Origin: Pseudomonadota bacterium | GTDB taxonomy: Bacteria > Myxococcota > UBA9042 > PHBI01 | NCBI GenBank assembly: GCA_005772945.1 | Contig: SXIE01000295.1 | Span: forward strand, 1 to 7,181 | Reading direction: 5' to 3' | Length of the DNA stretch: 7,181 nucleotides | Shown here: positions 1 to 6,072 of the stretch, piece by piece | Layout of the letters: each line of letters opens with the position of its first letter | Numbering within the stretch: position 1 is the stretch's first letter | The notes under the pieces: generated by a model | Databases searched by the model: none | Seen by the model: only the letters and a program-made list of their open reading frames with translations | What the model was told of the DNA's origin: nothing | Position numbers and translations under genes: made by a program

Positions 1-84
1 CGCCCGTCGCCGGCACTCCGCGATGTGCGCGCGGATCATGTGTTCGATGTGCTTTTCGAGTTGTTCGATGGTTGTCGTTGTCAT
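1..84 (-). CDS. N-terminal fragment of an unidentified protein, cut by the window edge
   Basis: Reading the minus strand from an ATG at 84-82 gives 28 uninterrupted codons to the window edge. The peptide begins MTTTTIEQLEKHIEHMIRAH and continues IAECRRRA. It reads as a plausible cytosolic N-terminus: a Thr-rich start, then an amphipathic, charged helix. The plus-strand translation of the same bases is an implausible run of Met, Cys, Ser and Val. The minus frame is open back to a stop at 111-109, and 84 is its only start codon before M16 (39-37). I see no clear Shine-Dalgarno sequence before either. The gene is divergent from the repeat protein, and the two ATGs share the CATG at 82-85, so at least one start is probably wrong. 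I do not recognise the family. Coding status is likely but rests on only 28 residues. Confidence 0.5.
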   Translation of the reverse strand, partial: MTTTTIEQLEKHIEHMIRAHIAECRRRA

Positions 85-1249
85 GCGGACCGAGGTCGCA
101 CGGCGCGATTACCGGCTCAAGCCCACCCCTGAACGGGTACTCAAATCTCAGCTGCGCGGGGCCTCGTTCGCCGAGGGCGAGGCGATGCTCAGCCCGGTTC
201 AGATGAAGCCGGCCGGCGCGGCGCAGGTCCAGCGCGAAGAGGGCGACGTCGAGGAGCCGAACCAGAGCGTGGCGCCGGCCGAAGAGGCACCGGCCGCGGA
301 GGCGCCCGCCGCAGAGGAGCAGAATCAGAGCGTGGCCCCGGCCGAGGGAGCGCCGGCCGCGGAGGCGCCCGCTGCGGAGGAACAGAATCAGAGCGTGGCC
401 CCGGCCGAGGAAGCGCCGGCCGCGGAGGCGCAGGAAGAGCGGCCGCCAGGCCCGCGGGCCGACGAGGCGCAAGAAGAGCGGCCGCCAGGCCCGTGGGCCG
501 ACGAGGCGCAAGAGGAGCGGCCGCCAGGCCCGTGGGCCGACGAGGCGCAAGAAGGCGAGTCGGCCAAAGAGGGCGGCGCGGGCGAGGCCAAGGAAGGCGA
601 GGCGAAAGAGGGCGAGGAGCCCCCCGAGGTCAAGGGCGAGATGGAGTTCCCGGCCGGGGACTGCTTCGGGTTTGCCTTCGGTGTCACCAGCAAGGACAAG
701 GGCGGCGCATTCGTGAAGGGGTTCGCCAAGGGCCCGCACCTGCCCGAGCTGAACGTCCCGATTTGCACCGGCGTGTTCTTCCAGGCCAAGCCCGAGATCA
801 AGGGCGGCTTCACGGCGACCAAGACGGGCTCGGGCTGGGAGCTCGAGCTCGCGGTCACGGCGGCGTGCGCGGCGACGATCCGCGGCGGCATGCCGAAGAT
901 CGCGTCGGTGGGCGCGGGGATCGAGCTCGAGGGCAAGATCAGCACCTCGATCAAGTCGAGCGGCGACGGTTGGACCGGAGCGGCGCCGTCCTTCTCACTC
1001 ACCGGCGCCCCGATCATCGACATCCAGATCCTCGAGGCCTCGAAGAAGCTGTCGCTGGGTGAGGTCGAGCTGCTCAAGCTCGTCCCCACCGGCAGCGGCT
1101 ACAGCGTGCAGCTGGGGTCGGGCGTGCAGGCCATCGCGAGCCGCCTGCTCGCGGAGGACGAGGAGGCCCGGCGCGCCGCGTGCCACGCGAACAACGAGGG
1201 CGGCGGGGCCGAGGGTGCGGGCGCGGCGCCGGTGGACTGCGGCGACTGA
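83..1249 (+). CDS. Repeat-rich acidic protein with beta-rich C-terminal domain, function unknown
   Basis: The product is 388 aa from the ATG at 83. An upstream in-frame ATG at 23 adds 20 Met/Cys/Val-rich residues that look non-coding, so I reject it. From Met83 the order is as follows. A basic preamble (1-56) contains LRGASFAEGEAMLSPVQM at 24-41. Three copies of a 21-residue Ala/Pro/Glu unit span 57-116, and three copies of a 13-residue unit, QEERPPGP(R/W)ADEA, span 117-155. A Lys/Glu/Gly linker follows to about 185. A domain at about 186-352 alternates hydrophobic and polar residues with many Gly and is probably beta-stranded. A low-complexity tail ends the protein. Five Cys (194, 228, 262, 367, 386) lie after the repeats. 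There is no signal peptide or membrane segment. I do not recognise the C-terminal domain. The preamble resembles, from memory, those of proteins encoded near extracellular contractile injection systems. The gene is convergent with the 210-aa gene, 19 bases away. Confidence 0.75.
   Translation: MRTEVARRDYRLKPTPERVLKSQLRGASFAEGEAMLSPVQMKPAGAAQVQREEGDVEEPNQSVAPAEEAPAAEAPAAEEQNQSVAPAEGAPAAEAPAAEEQNQSVAPAEEAPAAEAQEERPPGPRADEAQEERPPGPWADEAQEERPPGPWADEAQEGESAKEGGAGEAKEGEAKEGEEPPEVKGEMEFPAGDCFGFAFGVTSKDKGGAFVKGFAKGPHLPELNVPICTGVFFQAKPEIKGGFTATKTGSGWELELAVTAACAATIRGGMPKIASVGAGIELEGKISTSIKSSGDGWTGAAPSFSLTGAPIIDIQILEASKKLSLGEVELLKLVPTGSGYSVQLGSGVQAIASRLLAEDEEARRAACHANNEGGGAEGAGAAPVDCGD
251..430 (+). repeat. 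Tandem 63-bp (21-aa) coding repeat, almost three copies
   Basis: Units lie at 251-313, 314-376 and 377-430; the last lacks the final three codons. Each encodes EE(P/Q)NQSVAPAE(E/G)APAAEAPAA. Copies differ mainly at synonymous positions plus the P/Q and E/G changes. That pattern indicates recent duplication and a probably disordered, extended spacer. Copy number could vary between strains. Confidence 0.9.
431..547 (+). repeat. Tandem 39-bp (13-aa) coding repeat, three copies
   Basis: Units lie at 431-469, 470-508 and 509-547, each encoding QEERPPGP(R/W)ADEA. It follows the 21-aa repeat directly, without spacer, and has an unrelated sequence, so two separate expansions were joined in one linker. 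The next bases (548 on) start a fourth unit (QE) and then diverge into Lys/Glu/Gly. Confidence 0.9.
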
Positions 1250-1268
1250 CCGGATCGGCGCGTGAGCG

Positions 1269-1901
1269 TCAGGCGGGCTCGACCTCGGTGCGGGCCTCTT
1301 TCTCGGCTTGAATGCGGATCCGGAGCGCCTCGATCTGATCGCGCATGCGCGCGGTCGCGAGGCCCCCGGCGCCCGGCTGCGCGAGCGCGTCGAGGAGTCC
1401 GAGCCAGGTCTCGCGTAGGCCGGCGACGGCGCGCGCGAGCTCGGCTTCCAACCCCCGCGCGCGCACCCGCAGGCCGTCGATTTGCAGTCGCTGCGCCTGG
1501 AGCGTGGCGGGATCGAGGAGCGCCGCGTCGCGCACGAGCTGGGCCTCCGAGATCCCACCGAGGTGGTCCTCGAGCTCGCGGCGCGTCCGCGCGAGCTCGA
1601 CCATCGACGCGATGAGCAGATCGACTTCGTGAACGACGATCACATCGAGGCCGACCTCGGGTCGGCGTGCGTAGTCGGCGATCCGTTCGCGAATGACGAC
1701 GGCCTCGCGGATCCGCTCGTCGCTCGTCGTGGCGCGCGCGGCCTCCGCGTCGACGCGTGGGATGACCTGGAGCGCGGGTCGCGCGCGGCGCGCCTCTTCG
1801 CGTTTCCGCCATCGCCGCCAGCCGATCGGGATGTAGACGGCCCCAAACGAGACCGCCGTCGCGATGAGGAGCAGTTCGAGAAAGACCTTCATCGCACGCA
1901 C
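1269..1901 (-). CDS. Single-pass membrane protein with long helical (coiled-coil) tail, downstream of the SPFH pair
   Basis: The product is 210 aa if read from the GTG at 1901, or 207 from the ATG at 1892. No clear Shine-Dalgarno sequence precedes either, and the frame is open only back to about 1925. Residues about 5-24 (FLELLLIATAVSFGAVYIPI) form one membrane segment, followed at once by a very basic stretch (RRWRKREEARRAR). By the positive-inside rule the C-terminal part should be cytoplasmic. The rest, about 50-210, is rich in Glu, Arg, Ala and Leu with few Pro and should be mostly helical or coiled coil. I see no catalytic motif and recognise no family. It begins 29 bases after the SPFH B stop on the same strand, which suggests one operon and a role as accessory partner of the SPFH pair. 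That role is inferred from position only. Confidence 0.75.
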   Translation of the reverse strand: MRAMKVFLELLLIATAVSFGAVYIPIGWRRWRKREEARRARPALQVIPRVDAEAARATTSDERIREAVVIRERIADYARRPEVGLDVIVVHEVDLLIASMVELARTRRELEDHLGGISEAQLVRDAALLDPATLQAQRLQIDGLRVRARGLEAELARAVAGLRETWLGLLDALAQPGAGGLATARMRDQIEALRIRIQAEKEARTEVEPA

Positions 1902-1930
1902 ACGGAACGAGGGGGCGTCACCGGCTCACC

Positions 1931-2965
1931 TCAGGGGGATCCCCCGGCCTCGGGCATGAAGAACTTGCGCCACGCCTCCATGCTGCCGAACTTGTAGAAG
2001 AAGGTCGGGTCGGCGGAGTTGAGCAGGATGTCGCCGAGCTGGAAGCCGCGCACCGCCTGGATGGCCGAGAACGTGCGACCCGCCTGCGACGCGAGCGCCT
2101 CGGAGCGCAGCTTCTCGCCGAGCGCCTTGGCCTGCGTTTCGGCGAGGTCGCCTTCGGCCCTGGCCTGGGCGTGGAAGGCGTCGCCGTCGGCGCGGTGTTT
2201 GCGGTCATACGTCACGCCCTCGGCGTCGATGGCGGCGATCTCGAGCTCGAACTTGCTGCGCAGCTCTTCGATCTTCTTGTTCCACTCCTCGGCCTTGAGC
2301 GCGATGTCCTTGTCGATGGTCTTCTCGAGCGTCTCCGTTTCCTGCGCCGCCTTGGACTCGCGGCGCACGGCCTCGTCGAGCTTGCCCTGCACGACGTAGA
2401 GCTGCTTGTTCTGCAGCTTCTGCTCGTACTGGTCGCGGAACTTGATCTGCCGGAGCGTGAGGTGCGTGGCCTCGACGTGATACTGGCTGATCGCCTTGCC
2501 GACGGCCACCAGCGCGGCTTTCGTCGACGCCTCGCGCTTGTCGGACGACTGCACGTCGATGTTCGAGAGATCGGCGAGCTGCTCGCGCAAGACGCCCATC
2601 GCCGCCGACTTCACCTTGTCTGGATAGGTGTCGAGGAAGCCCTCGCGCACGATCATCCAACCCTCGCCGGGTCGCACGCGGTACGCCAAGACAGCGTCCA
2701 CGTAGAAGATGTTGTTCTCCTTGGTGCGCACGTCGAGGGCCGTCGCGTCCTCCCAGACGATGTAGTGCAGCATCGCGTCGAGCTTGTACCAGCTGTGGAT
2801 CATCGGCAGCGACAGGTGCCATCCCGGCGTGAAGTCCTCTTCGGCGATGCCGCCGTCGATCGACTTGCGGATGCCGATCTGATCGGGGCGCACCTCGTCG
2901 AGGCACATCTTGGGCGAGAGCCAGAGCAGCACGATCACCAGCGACACGATGTTGAGGATCTTCAT
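1931..2965 (-). CDS. SPFH/Band 7 domain membrane protein B (HflC-like architecture)
   Basis: The product is 344 aa. A membrane segment lies at residues about 3-18 (ILNIVSLVIVLLWLSP). An SPFH (stomatin/prohibitin/flotillin/HflKC) domain follows at about 22-190, including a GIRKSIDGG strand, FTPGWHLSLP and the typical ALDVRTKENNIFYVDAVLAY core. A charged helical region at about 190-298 is rich in Glu, Lys, Arg and Ala. The C-terminal segment (GFQLGDILLNSADPTFFYKF and beyond) is rich in aromatics. SPFH proteins form oligomeric membrane scaffolds, and HflK and HflC form a hetero-oligomeric cage around the FtsH protease. The order, coupling and lengths here match that kind of pair (HflC is about 334 aa), but I do not call it HflC because no HflC-specific signature was checked. 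The start is set by GGAG seven bases upstream and by the ATGA overlap with SPFH A. Confidence 0.88.
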   Translation of the reverse strand: MKILNIVSLVIVLLWLSPKMCLDEVRPDQIGIRKSIDGGIAEEDFTPGWHLSLPMIHSWYKLDAMLHYIVWEDATALDVRTKENNIFYVDAVLAYRVRPGEGWMIVREGFLDTYPDKVKSAAMGVLREQLADLSNIDVQSSDKREASTKAALVAVGKAISQYHVEATHLTLRQIKFRDQYEQKLQNKQLYVVQGKLDEAVRRESKAAQETETLEKTIDKDIALKAEEWNKKIEELRSKFELEIAAIDAEGVTYDRKHRADGDAFHAQARAEGDLAETQAKALGEKLRSEALASQAGRTFSAIQAVRGFQLGDILLNSADPTFFYKFGSMEAWRKFFMPEAGGSP

Positions 2966-4194
2966 CGGCCATCTCCGGATTCGAGGTGGCGGATGTCGAT
3001 CGGGGTCGAGGATTTCGCGTACGGTACTGCTTTGATTTTCGATAGTTGCGGGAAGACGTGCTCGGCGATCTCGCGGTTGAGGACGTCCGGCCCCGACTCG
3101 CCGACGGCCTTGATCTGCGCGACCATGCCTTCGGCTTCCTTCTGGTACGCGACCTTGTTCGCTTCGGCGCGCGTGGTCTTTTCGTCGCGATAGGCGGTGC
3201 CCTCGGTCTGCCGTTGGATGAAGTACTTGTCGGCTTCGCGCCGGACCGCGATGAGGTGGTTGACGGCCTGCTGCTTCTTGGCCTCCAGCTCGGCCACCAG
3301 TCCCTGGAACTGCGCGTTCTTCTCCTGTTCGATCTGTTGGACGCGGCGGCCCTTTTCCTGCTCGAGCTTGTTGCGCTTCTCGAACTGGACCTCGACTTCC
3401 TGCTCGGCGTTCTGCCGATCCTCGATCGCCTTCTCGACGGCGTCATCGAACGCCGGCTTGGGCGGCGGGATGTTCGTGACCTCGAGCCCGAGCGGGTTGA
3501 GACGCTCGTTCAGCGCATGCTTGGCGCGAGCCGTCGCCTCGCCGTAGGTGCGCGGGTCGGCGATCTCTAGGAACGAGTAGCGCCCGAACTCGTTGCGCAG
3601 GATCTCGCGCGCGTGGACCAGGAGCGCGTGCTTCTTCCAGCCATCGCCCGGGCCGTTCTGCCGGATGACGGTCACGGCCGAGCTCGCGATGATCTGGTAG
3701 TGGATCTCGACGCGCGGAAAGTAGAAATTCGATCCGTCGCTCGCCCGCACCAAGAGGCGCTGGACGTGGTCGTCCGAGATGTTCTTGTCGCCCTCCATCA
3801 CGAAGATCTGCGGGCGGATGTCGAGCTTCTCGAGGCGCTGGAAATACGGCCAGACCATCTGAATGCCCTGGTCTTTGACGACGCTCGCCTCGTCACCGAA
3901 GACGCCGATGCCGCTCATGTTGTAGATGACGCCGACCTCGCCGGGCATGATCTCGCTGGCGAACGCCCCGCCGAACACGAACGTGCCGAGGATGATGAGC
4001 AGCGCCCAGACCGGCAGGACGAAGCGCAGCGCCTTGCGCCACGGCGGGAGCTTGCGCTTGAAGGGCGCGCCCGGATCGCCATCGGGCGCGTTCGCGTCGC
4101 TCTCGCCTCTCGCGTCGCTCTCGCCTCTCGCGTCGCCGACCGCCGGGGTCTGCTTGCGCCCGAACACACCGCGGATCTTGTCGATGATGGACAT
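2962..4194 (-). CDS. SPFH/Band 7 domain membrane protein A (HflK-like architecture)
   Basis: The product is 410 aa. Residues 1-56 are hydrophilic and end in a basic patch (KRKLPPWRKALR), followed by one membrane segment at about 58-79. That places the N-terminus in the cytoplasm and the rest outside the inner membrane, as in HflK. The SPFH domain spans about 80-255, with MPGEVGVIYNMSG, LDIRPQIF and the strand pair LLVRASDGSNFYFPRVEIHY. A long charged helix at about 255-360 is rich in Glu, Lys and Gln. The C-terminus has AEHVFPQLSKIKAVPYAKSS. HflK is of similar length (about 419 aa), but I see no strongly Gly-rich HflK-type N-terminus, only a duplicated DARGES. The gene overlaps SPFH B by the ATGA at 2965-2962 and is probably first of a three-gene operon. 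There is no Shine-Dalgarno sequence before the ATG. An FtsH or other protease partner is not in this window. Confidence 0.88.
   Translation of the reverse strand: MSIIDKIRGVFGRKQTPAVGDARGESDARGESDANAPDGDPGAPFKRKLPPWRKALRFVLPVWALLIILGTFVFGGAFASEIMPGEVGVIYNMSGIGVFGDEASVVKDQGIQMVWPYFQRLEKLDIRPQIFVMEGDKNISDDHVQRLLVRASDGSNFYFPRVEIHYQIIASSAVTVIRQNGPGDGWKKHALLVHAREILRNEFGRYSFLEIADPRTYGEATARAKHALNERLNPLGLEVTNIPPPKPAFDDAVEKAIEDRQNAEQEVEVQFEKRNKLEQEKGRRVQQIEQEKNAQFQGLVAELEAKKQQAVNHLIAVRREADKYFIQRQTEGTAYRDEKTTRAEANKVAYQKEAEGMVAQIKAVGESGPDVLNREIAEHVFPQLSKIKAVPYAKSSTPIDIRHLESGDGR
2973..2976 (-). promoter_or_regulatory. Ribosome binding site of SPFH protein B
   Basis: On the minus strand GGAG is followed by seven bases and then the ATG at 2965. 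It lies inside the end of SPFH A, so B can be translated by coupling and also by its own initiation. Confidence 0.7.
4093..4136 (-). repeat. 18-bp in-frame tandem repeat in the N-terminus of SPFH protein A
   Basis: An 18-bp unit occurs at 4093-4110 and 4111-4128 without mismatch, plus eight bases of a third copy (4129-4136). It encodes DARGES repeated within the cytoplasmic tail (residues 21-32). The perfect identity points to a recent slippage duplication. Confidence 0.85.
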
Positions 4195-4200
4195 GCGCGG

Positions 4201-4228
4201 AGCATAGCGCGCCCCGGCCGGGCTGCAA
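4201..4228 (-). promoter_or_regulatory. Possible sigma-70-like promoter of the SPFH operon
   Basis: On the minus strand TTGCAG (4228-4223) and TATGCT (4206-4201) are 16 bases apart. The match to consensus is weak (three of six and four of six). TATGCT ends only six bases before the ATG of SPFH A, so transcription would start at about the start codon. This fits the missing Shine-Dalgarno sequence and suggests a leaderless mRNA. The spacer contains the 10-bp palindrome CCCGGCCGGG (4213-4222). I see no other convincing signal in the 115-base gap 4195-4309 and no terminator for the cupin gene. Confidence 0.3.
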
Positions 4229-4309
4229 GCGCCCCCCGGGCGGTTCCGGTTTCGGTGAAAGTCCCCAGCAGGAGGCTGAACTCGAACGTCCGCCGCCGCC
4301 GCCGCGGGG

Positions 4310-5362
4310 TCAGCCGCGCTTTCTGGCGCGTCCGTCGTGCGGGCCGAGCGGCTTGTTGCCGACGTCCCACCAGCGCTCGCCGAGCGGTTCCTTGCGCTCG
4401 GGGTTGAGCGGATACCAGATCTGGTTATCCGGGCGGCGATGCTCGCCGACGACCACCAGGCGCACCTCGTCGGCCGTGTTGTTCATGAACGTGTGCGCGA
4501 CCCCCGTCCCCGGCGGGAAGCCGACGACGTCCCCAGGACGCAACGGCACGAGCGCCCCGTCGAGCCACACATCCGGATGTCCCGCGAGGACCATCACCAG
4601 CTCTTCCTCGGTCTTTTCGGCGTGCGGGAACGAGGTGCGGCGTCCCGGCGGCACCAGCTCGACATGAACGCCGACGCGCTGGAGGCCGAGCTTGCGCCCG
4701 ACCGGCGCGCCGTACGAAAGGAGCTCGTCGCTGCCGGGGTAGTGCGAGTCATCCGCGTCGACGAGCGAACGCCAGTGCCGAATGTAGGCCGGCCTGAGAT
4801 CGCGCGCGCTCGTCACGCTCTCCAGGACGCAGCTCGATTGCGGGCGCAGGTCGCCGCCCGGAATCGCCCACGCGAGCCGCACGCCGACGCGGCCGTTGGG
4901 AAACAGCGAAAGGCGCGTTTCGTCGCGCAGCGACTGGCGATCGGCCGGGTCGCCATAGGCGAACACGAAGGCGGTCGCCCCGTCCTCGCCGGGCTCGACC
5001 GCGCGCAGCCGCCGCTCGAACACCGTGCGGTATTGGCGCGAGGCGACGTGCAGCGCCAGCTTGCCGTGCAGCCCGAGCCCGATGAGCCCCGTTTCGTCGT
5101 GCAGGACCTCGCGGTCGTCGCTGCGCTCGGCGCGGAATCGGTAGTTCAGGCCGTGCCCGTCCGCCACGCCCGCGAGCGACAGCTCGGCCCGGTAGGGGAT
5201 GCCGGTCGCGTCGGCGCCGTGCCCGACGTAGTGGCCGGCGGCGGCCGCCAGCTGGTCAAACGAAACCTGGTCGGGGACGGGCGGGGCACCGGGCCCGCGC
5301 GGTCGGGCGCCTGATCCGGTCGACCCGGTCGACCCGGTTTTGGGGTCCATGGGGTTGGTCAC
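4310..5362 (-). CDS. Two-domain protein: unassigned beta-rich N-terminal domain plus C-terminal cupin
   Basis: The product is 350 aa. Residues 1-30 are a Gly/Ser/Thr/Pro-rich leader. Residues about 31-190 form a domain of alternating strands, such as YRAELSLAGVADGHGLNYRF, that I cannot assign; a lipocalin- or nitrobindin-like barrel is a guess. The C-terminal cupin (about 215-320) reads GVHVELVPPGRRTSFPHAEK and, at 269-294, LRPGDVVGFPPG followed by AHTFMN. It resembles the uncharacterised COG3837-type cupins. Cupin motif 1 keeps H247 and E254 but has Glu249 in place of the second His. Motif 2 keeps G277, P283, G285, H290 and N294. A metal site of His, Glu, Glu and His is possible, with no substrate indicated. 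The GTG start at 5362 is chosen because AAGGAG lies six bases before it; the in-frame ATG at 5350 is badly spaced. The gene is 31 bases downstream of orn, probably in one transcript. Confidence 0.82.
   Translation of the reverse strand: MTNPMDPKTGSTGSTGSGARPRGPGAPPVPDQVSFDQLAAAAGHYVGHGADATGIPYRAELSLAGVADGHGLNYRFRAERSDDREVLHDETGLIGLGLHGKLALHVASRQYRTVFERRLRAVEPGEDGATAFVFAYGDPADRQSLRDETRLSLFPNGRVGVRLAWAIPGGDLRPQSSCVLESVTSARDLRPAYIRHWRSLVDADDSHYPGSDELLSYGAPVGRKLGLQRVGVHVELVPPGRRTSFPHAEKTEEELVMVLAGHPDVWLDGALVPLRPGDVVGFPPGTGVAHTFMNNTADEVRLVVVGEHRRPDNQIWYPLNPERKEPLGERWWDVGNKPLGPHDGRARKRG
5316..5333 (-). repeat. 9-bp tandem repeat in the cupin gene leader
   Basis: CCGGTCGAC occurs twice in tandem (5316-5324 and 5325-5333, plus strand) and encodes part of the Thr-Gly-Ser run near the N-terminus. 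It is low-complexity coding sequence with no visible regulatory role. Confidence 0.7.
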
Positions 5363-5368
5363 GGGCTA

Positions 5369-5374
5369 CTCCTT
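5369..5374 (-). promoter_or_regulatory. Ribosome binding site that decides the GTG start of the cupin gene
   Basis: AAGGAG on the minus strand is followed by TAGCCC and then GTG at 5362. This is the strongest Shine-Dalgarno match in the window and selects GTG over the ATG four codons later. Confidence 0.8.
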
Positions 5375-5393
5375 GGCGTGGGGGCGCGCCGGC

Positions 5394-6026
5394 TCAGGGC
5401 GTGTCGGTGTGGGCGACCAACGCGACGTCGCGGAACACGACCTGGCGGTACCAGCGCAGCTCCTCGACCGATTCCTTGATATCGTCGAGCGCGCGGTGGT
5501 TCGTCTGTTTCGGCGGCGGCGTGAGGCCGTACCAGCGCCGCACGAGCTCCTTGATCGTCGAGATGTCGACGTGGCGATAGTGGAAGTAGGCGTCGAGGTT
5601 CGGCATGTAGCGCCGCATGAAGCGCCGATCCTGGGCGACGGTGTTGCCGCAGAGCGGTGACATCTTCGGCGGCAGCCACTGCATGAGAAATGCGACGGTC
5701 GCGGCCTCGGCCTCGGCGCACGTGACGCGCGAGGCGCGCACGGCGTCGGTCAGCCCGCTCAGCCCGTGGTGCTCGGTGTTCCAGGCGTCCATCGCCGCGA
5801 GCACCTCATCCGGTTGGTGGATGACGATGTTCGGCCCCTCGGCCAGGATCTCGAGCTCGCCGTTCGTGACGAGCGTCGCGATCTCGATCGGTTGGCAGAT
5901 CTCGGGCTCGAGCCCGGTCATCTCCATGTCGAGCCACACCAGGCGCATCTCGTCGGACTCGAGGACCGAGTCGTTCGACGGCACGCGCTGCGCACCCCTG
6001 GCGGACTGCCCGTTGGGCTGAGCCAT
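5394..6026 (-). CDS. orn: Oligoribonuclease (3'-to-5' exoribonuclease, DEDDh family)
   Basis: The product is 210 aa. Orn degrades RNA oligomers of two to five nucleotides to mononucleotides in the cytoplasm, including pGpG from cyclic di-GMP breakdown. All DEDDh residues are visible: D33 and E35 in WLDMEMTGL, D133 in AQDRRFM, and H177 and D182 in NHRALDDIKES. Spacing matches the E. coli enzyme: 100 residues between the first and third acids and five between His and the last Asp. Other family stretches are IATLVTNGELEILAEGP, AWNTEHHGLSGLTD and PLCGNTVAQDRRF. The usual length is about 180 aa. Here there are about 26 extra N-terminal residues, polar and Ser/Gln-rich, before MRLVWLDME. The longer start is favoured because GGAGGA lies four bases before the ATG at 6026. 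The gene is divergent from dnaE and probably co-transcribed with the downstream cupin gene. Confidence 0.96.
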   Translation of the reverse strand: MAQPNGQSARGAQRVPSNDSVLESDEMRLVWLDMEMTGLEPEICQPIEIATLVTNGELEILAEGPNIVIHQPDEVLAAMDAWNTEHHGLSGLTDAVRASRVTCAEAEAATVAFLMQWLPPKMSPLCGNTVAQDRRFMRRYMPNLDAYFHYRHVDISTIKELVRRWYGLTPPPKQTNHRALDDIKESVEELRWYRQVVFRDVALVAHTDTP

Positions 6027-6030
6027 GCGT

Positions 6031-6036
6031 TCCTCC
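6031..6036 (-). promoter_or_regulatory. Ribosome binding site of orn
   Basis: GGAGGA on the minus strand lies four bases before the ATG at 6026. It supports the N-terminally extended form over the internal Met27. Confidence 0.75.
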
Positions 6037-6072
6037 GGGAGCGAGCATCGACTCGGGGCGTCATCCCGTCAA

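Noticed and set aside
23..82. Upstream ATG at 23 as start of the repeat protein
   Set aside because: The 20 added residues are Met/Cys/Ser/Val-rich and unlike a real N-terminus, and the opposite strand there reads as a better protein.
251..547. Possible CRISPR array or non-coding satellite
   Set aside because: Repeats are contiguous, without spacers, in frame, and vary mostly at synonymous sites, so they are protein-coding repeats.
388..1089. Long minus-strand reading frame opposite the repeat protein
   Set aside because: It is the mirror of the GC-rich tandem repeats (Ser/Gly/Pro/Cys composition) and the plus strand has the better domain-like product.
1250..1268. Terminator between the convergent genes
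   Set aside because: The 19-base gap shows no hairpin or T-run.
2891..2965. Lipoprotein signal at Cys21 of SPFH protein B
   Set aside because: The residues before Cys (SPKM) do not fit a lipobox, and the hydrophobic segment is better read as a membrane anchor.
2171..3193. 340-codon plus-strand reading frame
   Set aside because: It is antisense to the clear SPFH A and B genes, with a His/Arg/Val/Asp-rich composition typical of shadow frames in high-GC DNA.
1931..4194. Naming the SPFH pair hflK and hflC
   Set aside because: Architecture and coupling match, but I cannot verify HflK- or HflC-specific signatures, no FtsH-linked context is visible, and other paired SPFH families exist.
4337..5314. 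325-codon plus-strand reading frame
   Set aside because: It is antisense to the cupin gene, which has recognisable motifs and a strong ribosome binding site.
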